Shown: positions 61,155-64,000 of the stretch, piece after piece | Layout: each line of letters begins with the position of its first letter | How positions within the stretch are numbered: the first letter of the stretch is position 1 | Assembly: GCF_031679605.1 (NCBI RefSeq) | Contig: NZ_CP117522.1 | Coordinates: 7,874,001-7,938,000, forward strand | Length of the DNA: 64,000 nucleotides | Origin: Streptomyces luomodiensis | Lineage (GTDB): Bacteria > Actinomycetota > Actinomycetes > Streptomycetales > Streptomycetaceae | Direction of reading: 5' to 3' | The notes under the pieces: generated by a model | Databases searched by the model: none | Seen by the model: the letters and a program-made list of their open reading frames with translations, nothing else | What the model was told of the DNA's origin: nothing | Position numbers and translations under genes: made by a program

Positions 61155-62066
61155 TCAGAAGACGGCGAGCGGATTGACGGGTACTCCGGTCAGTCCGTGG
61201 ATACGCGGTGGCGCCACGGTGAGCAGGAAAGCATAGCGGCCCAGCTCCGCGCAGACGGCGGCGAGCTCGTCCACCTCGGCGGCGTCGATCAGGGGCAGGC
61301 CCATCATCGGTAGGGCGACGTGGTGCAGCGGCAAGGGGCATGCGGGGTCCAGTGCCGGGTGCGCGTCGCCGATGTCGCCGGCGTAGAGCGACGCGCCGCG
61401 CTGGTGCATCCATCGCACCGCGTCCAGGCTCATCCCCGGCATCGGCCGGTCGGGGTCGGGCGTCGCGGACCACCCGCAGCGCACGACCAGGGCGTCCCCT
61501 GACTCCAGCCGCACACCCTGACGCTCCTCGGCCGCCTCGAAGTCCCCGGAGGTGACCGCGTGGCCACTGGGCAGCGGGCCGTCGGCCGCCAGGTCGAGCA
61601 GGATCCCGCGGGTGGCGATCCCGGCGGCGTACGCCGCGGTGGAGCCATGCCGGGCGCCGGCCGGTGTCACGGCCTCGTCCACGGGGCGCCCCGGATAGAC
61701 CCGGCCGTCCCGGACGATGTGCCCCAGCGCATCGAGGTGGGTCGAGCCCGGGTGGTGGTTGGTCACCAGCATCACGTCCGCCGTCGCCGGAGCCGGGGAG
61801 CCGACGTACACCATCACCTGCTGGACCGGCGAGGCGTCCTGGGTGGCAGGCGCGAAGGGGCCGCTGATGAGCGGCGTCGGCCGGATCGGAAGCGCGAGTG
61901 ACACCGTTCGCCCGGTGCGGGCCTCCGCGGCGCCCCTGGCTCGGGCTTCTTCGTCGATGAGGTTGAGCGTGCCGCGCTCGTCGTCCTCGCCCCACCGGCC
62001 CCAGTTGCTCGGCAGGTCCTCCGACGCGCTGGTTCCCGTGTGTTGGGTGTTCGGTTCGGTGTCCAT
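61155..62066 (-). CDS. Cyclase-family metal hydrolase (kynurenine-formamidase-like)
   Basis: 303 residues. The family metal motif is visible as HHPGSTHLDALGHI (HxGTHxDxPxH type, with S for G and L for P), and later HVALPMMGLPLIDAAEVDEL; a conserved start reads LPSNWGRWGEDDERGTLNLI. Proteins of this subgroup hydrolyse cyclic amides, lactones or arylformamides; the substrate is unknown. ATG 62066 fits the family N-terminus. Upstream palindrome and downstream tetR suggest an inducible catabolic or detoxification unit. Confidence 0.87.
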   Translation of the reverse strand: MDTEPNTQHTGTSASEDLPSNWGRWGEDDERGTLNLIDEEARARGAAEARTGRTVSLALPIRPTPLISGPFAPATQDASPVQQVMVYVGSPAPATADVMLVTNHHPGSTHLDALGHIVRDGRVYPGRPVDEAVTPAGARHGSTAAYAAGIATRGILLDLAADGPLPSGHAVTSGDFEAAEERQGVRLESGDALVVRCGWSATPDPDRPMPGMSLDAVRWMHQRGASLYAGDIGDAHPALDPACPLPLHHVALPMMGLPLIDAAEVDELAAVCAELGRYAFLLTVAPPRIHGLTGVPVNPLAVF

Positions 62067-62087
62067 GGCGCCGAACGTACTGCCCTC

Positions 62088-62113
62088 GGTTACAGATGAC
62101 AAATTATGTAACC
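62088..62113 (-). promoter_or_regulatory. Probable TetR operator upstream of the cyclase gene
   Basis: GGTTACA (62088-62094) and TGTAACC (62107-62113) are exact inverted arms separated by 12 AT-rich bases, 22 bp before the start codon. Size and position are typical of TetR-family operators that overlap the promoter. Confidence 0.7.
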
Positions 62114-62253
62114 CATATCGCGAGTGGAGGCACCCACGGGCCGCACTCGGGTGATCGCCCGACACCAGGAGCCCCGGAGCGTCGGCGCCCCGCCCGGCAC
62201 CGGCTACGATCCCGGGGCAGCCGATGGGCAGCCGATGACAATGGGGGGGAGCC

Positions 62254-63204
62254 GTGAGCCAGACCGCGGCGCAGCTCGTCACCACCCTCCGCCGGGCCCG
62301 GCGCGACCCCACCGCCGAGGTGACCGTGCTGGCCGACCGCCCCGACGCCACCGTGGTCCGGTGCGGCCACGTCGTCGCCAAGGCGCATCCGCCCGGCACG
62401 GACCCCGCCGAGCTGGCCGTCCGGCTCGGGGTGGCCGCCCACCCGCGGTGCGCGGGGATACTGCTGCCGCCGGTCGACGGCATGGCCGCGCTGCCCGACG
62501 GCCGGCAGGTCACCCTCTGGCCGTACGGCGAGCCCGTATCGCCCGACCAGCCCGACGCCGCCCCCTGGGTCGAGGCGGGGAAGCTGCTGGCCCGGCTGCA
62601 CGCCGTGCCGGTCGCCGAACTGCCCGGTCCGCTCCCGGCGATGCGCGGCCCGGCCAAGGCGGCCCGCGCCATCGCCCGGCTGCGGGCGGCGGCGCTCCCC
62701 GACACCGCGGCCACCCGGGCCGTACTGCGGGCCTGGGCCGGTCTGCCCGGCTGGGCGCGGGGTGTGGACCGGCGAGCGGGCGACGGCGGGGGTGAGGGCG
62801 ACGGGCGCTGCCACGGCGGTCTCCGCCTCTGCCACGGCGATCTCCACCTCGGCCAGCTCATCCGCCACCGCGCCACCGACTGGCGGCTGATCGACATCGA
62901 CGACCTCGGCCTCGGCGACCCGGCCTGGGACCTCGCGCGGCCCGCCGCCTGGTACGCGGCCGGGCTGCTCGAGCCCGAGGACTGGGAGCGGTTCCTGGGG
63001 GCGTACCGGGCCGCGGACGGTTCCGCTGCGGGGCAGCGCGACCCCTGGCCGCGACTGGACGTGCCCGCCCGCGCCCTCACCGTCCAGACCGCCGCGCTGG
63101 CGCTCGCCAAGGCGGCGGCCGCCGGGCGGGCGTTGGACGAGGCGGAGGAGGCGATGGTGGAGTCGGCCGTCCGCATCGCCCGGTTCATGGAGGCCGTAGG
63201 GTGA
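62254..63204 (+). CDS. APH-like small-molecule kinase
   Basis: 316 residues. Aminoglycoside-phosphotransferase fold: catalytic LRLCHGDLHLGQLIRH (Brenner-type HGDLH) and metal loop WRLIDIDDLGLGDPAWDLAR. The N-lobe is short (TVLADRPDATVVRCGHVVAK, with K as the ATP lysine). Probably phosphorylates a small metabolite or sugar; I see no reason to call it resistance. A Gly/Asp-rich insert (GDGGGEGDGRCHGG) precedes the catalytic loop. GTG 62254 after GGGGGGAGCC. Confidence 0.87.
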   Translation: MSQTAAQLVTTLRRARRDPTAEVTVLADRPDATVVRCGHVVAKAHPPGTDPAELAVRLGVAAHPRCAGILLPPVDGMAALPDGRQVTLWPYGEPVSPDQPDAAPWVEAGKLLARLHAVPVAELPGPLPAMRGPAKAARAIARLRAAALPDTAATRAVLRAWAGLPGWARGVDRRAGDGGGEGDGRCHGGLRLCHGDLHLGQLIRHRATDWRLIDIDDLGLGDPAWDLARPAAWYAAGLLEPEDWERFLGAYRAADGSAAGQRDPWPRLDVPARALTVQTAALALAKAAAAGRALDEAEEAMVESAVRIARFMEAVG

Positions 63205-63268
63205 AGTCCACGCGCCCGGACGGGTGTTCCGGCGCGCTCCGCCCGAAGCATGAGGAGTTGAGCGGACG

Positions 63269-63547
63269 ATGCAGTGTCCCAAGTGCCATGCGCCGATGCA
63301 CACGTACAACCGCAACGGCGTGCAGATAGAGCAGTGCAGCGGCTGCCGGGGGATCTTCCTGGACTACGGGGAGCTGGAGGCGCTGACCCGCCTTGAGGCG
63401 CAGTGGACCCAGCAGATGCCGCCCGCCGCCCCGCCGGCCCCGCAGGCGTACCCGGCCGCGCCCGCGTGGGGTGCGCCGCACCACGGCGGCCACCACGGCC
63501 ACCACAAGCACCACCGGGGCTTCGGGCACATGCTCTTCTCGTCCTGA
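63269..63547 (+). CDS. TFIIB-type zinc-ribbon protein
   Basis: 92 residues. Zinc ribbon with paired cysteines MQCPKCHAPM and IEQCSGCRGIFLDYGELEAL (C-x2-C ... C-x2-C), the zf-TFIIB pattern. Then a Pro/Ala linker and a His/Gly-rich tail (HHGGHHGHHKHHRGFGH) that could bind metal. ATG 63269 after GAGGAGTTGAGCGG. Function unknown; common in actinobacteria. Confidence 0.87.
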   Translation: MQCPKCHAPMHTYNRNGVQIEQCSGCRGIFLDYGELEALTRLEAQWTQQMPPAAPPAPQAYPAAPAWGAPHHGGHHGHHKHHRGFGHMLFSS

Positions 63548-63557
63548 GAAACGGCGA

Positions 63558-63584
63558 AGGGCCGGAGCTGTTCGCTCCGGCCCT
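63558..63584. terminator. Bidirectional terminator before the tRNA cluster
   Basis: AGGGCCGGAGC and GCTCCGGCCCT, 11-bp perfect stem, TGTTC loop. Serves the zinc-ribbon gene from the left and the leftward tRNA transcript from the right. Confidence 0.8.
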
Positions 63585-63597
63585 CGGCCGATCCGAG

Positions 63598-63669
63598 TGG
63601 ACGATACTGGGATTGAACCAGTGACCTCTTCCGTGTCAGGGAAGCGCTCTCCCGCTGAGCTAATCGTCC
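63598..63669 (-). tRNA. tRNA-Val (GAC), copy 3 of 3
   Basis: 72 nt, minus strand. Acceptor GGACGAT/ATCGTCC, anticodon arm CTTCC-CTGACAC-GGAAG with anticodon GAC, T-arm loop GTTCAATCC. No encoded CCA. Confidence 0.95.
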
Positions 63670-63680
63670 GCAGGACTGCG

Positions 63681-63752
63681 TGCGCGATACTGGGATTGAA
63701 CCAGTGACCTCTTCCGTGTCAGGGAAGCGCTCTCCCGCTGAGCTAATCGCGC
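63681..63752 (-). tRNA. tRNA-Val (GAC), copy 2 of 3, variant acceptor stem
   Basis: Body identical to the two neighbours from ATTAGCT to CAGTAT, same GAC anticodon, but the acceptor stem is GCGCGAT/ATCGCGC instead of GGACGAT/ATCGTCC; both strands have changed so pairing is kept. Confidence 0.95.
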
Positions 63753-63775
63753 GGGATGGATCACGAGGATCCGAG

Positions 63776-63847
63776 TGGACGATACTGGGATTGAACCAGT
63801 GACCTCTTCCGTGTCAGGGAAGCGCTCTCCCGCTGAGCTAATCGTCC
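63776..63847 (-). tRNA. tRNA-Val (GAC), copy 1 of 3
   Basis: Identical to the copy at 63598-63669, including the GGACGAT acceptor; the flanking CCGAG is also shared. Confidence 0.95.
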
Positions 63848-63848
63848 G

Positions 63849-63919
63849 AGGTGGAGACGGGATTTGAACCCGTGTAGACGGCTTTGCAGGCCGTTGCCTC
63901 GCCTCTCGGCCACTCCACC
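63849..63919 (-). tRNA. tRNA-Cys (GCA)
   Basis: 71 nt. Acceptor GGTGGAG/CTCCACC, anticodon arm ACGGC-CTGCAAA-GCCGT with anticodon GCA, T-arm loop GTTCAAATC. Only 1 nt separates it from the next Val tRNA, so processing must be tight. The local need for Cys-tRNA links loosely to the Cys leader peptide of metNIQ. Confidence 0.95.
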
Positions 63920-63947
63920 AGCCGTGGGGATCGAAACCCCCACTTCG

Positions 63948-64000
63948 AGCGGACGACGAGATTCGAACTCGCGACCCTCACCTTGGCAAGGTGATGCTCT
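63948..64000 (-). tRNA. tRNA-Gly (GCC), cut by the window edge
   Basis: The 3' 53 nt are present: anticodon arm CACCT-TGCCAAG-type loop with GCC, T-arm GCGAGTTCGAATCTCGT, acceptor end CGTCCGC. The 5' part lies beyond base 64000. Confidence 0.9.

Noticed and set aside
62254..63204. Aminoglycoside phosphotransferase as resistance gene
   Set aside because: Only the general APH fold is seen; no producer cluster or resistance context.

Overview
The window is high-GC actinobacterial chromosome, almost certainly Streptomyces. Reasons: GC-ending codons throughout, GTG/TTG starts, GGAGG-type ribosome sites, a rare in-frame TTA codon in a regulator, and a gene order (pheT, argCJBDR, argH, metNIQ, cobL/cobT, trmH-type methylase, tRNA Gly-Cys-Val cluster) that I remember from the core of Streptomyces chromosomes. 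No phage genes, plasmid genes, intact insertion sequence or CRISPR array are visible. I annotate 60 protein-coding genes (one a leader peptide, one a doubtful small ORF) and five tRNAs.

Region 1 (1-9.1 kb): the 3' part of pheT, a membrane PP2C/SpoIIE phosphatase, a TTA-containing helix-turn-helix/TPR-like regulator, a NUDIX hydrolase, an MgtC-type membrane protein, and a GlxA-like regulator coupled to an isochorismatase-family hydrolase. Region 2 (9.2-21.5 kb): a 3-hydroxyacyl-CoA dehydrogenase; a secreted GH74 xyloglucanase preceded by a perfect CebR-type operator; a secreted GHL10-type glycosidase; DUF1918; a divergent EamA transporter/MocR regulator pair whose start codons overlap; two acetyltransferases; monomeric isocitrate dehydrogenase; and a SnoaL-like protein.

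Region 3 (21.5-37.8 kb): arginine biosynthesis. argC-J-B-D form a tightly overlapping operon with argR 8 nt behind and probable ARG boxes in front of argC. After about 7.5 kb of other genes come argG (its own promoter and ARG-box-like site) and argH, with an aldo/keto reductase behind. The insert holds a BASS transporter, PPOX and DUF488 proteins, a three-gene flavin electron-transfer operon (ferric-reductase-like membrane protein, FMN-binding protein, ApbE), an Old Yellow Enzyme and an exported endonuclease/exonuclease/phosphatase-family protein.

Region 4 (37.8-50 kb): an alpha/beta hydrolase, a gene-free stretch with a ~112-bp tandem repeat, plsC, an exported glycerophosphodiesterase, a sigma-like protein, a pair of small membrane proteins, a HAD phosphatase, and the methionine importer metNIQ preceded by a Cys-rich leader peptide. 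Region 5 (48.9-57.6 kb): corrinoid genes, namely cobL, a 1650-residue fusion of a huge low-complexity N-terminus with BluB and CobT, and a cysG/cobA fusion, followed by a TrmH-family methylase. Together these cover precorrin-2 formation, C5/C15 methylation, lower-ligand synthesis and lower-ligand activation.

Region 6 (57.6-64 kb): a Ser/Thr kinase converging on the methylase gene through a 26-bp tandem repeat, small conserved proteins, a cyclase-family hydrolase/TetR operon with a clear operator, an APH-like kinase, a TFIIB-type zinc protein, and a tRNA cluster (Gly, Cys and three Val) running off the right edge.

The most unusual items are the BluB-CobT fusion with its repeat-built disordered arm, the Cys leader peptide of metNIQ, the 112-bp tandem repeat, the TTA-containing regulator, and three Val(GAC) tRNAs of which one carries a co-varied acceptor stem. 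All family calls are by reading sequence motifs; no database search was run.
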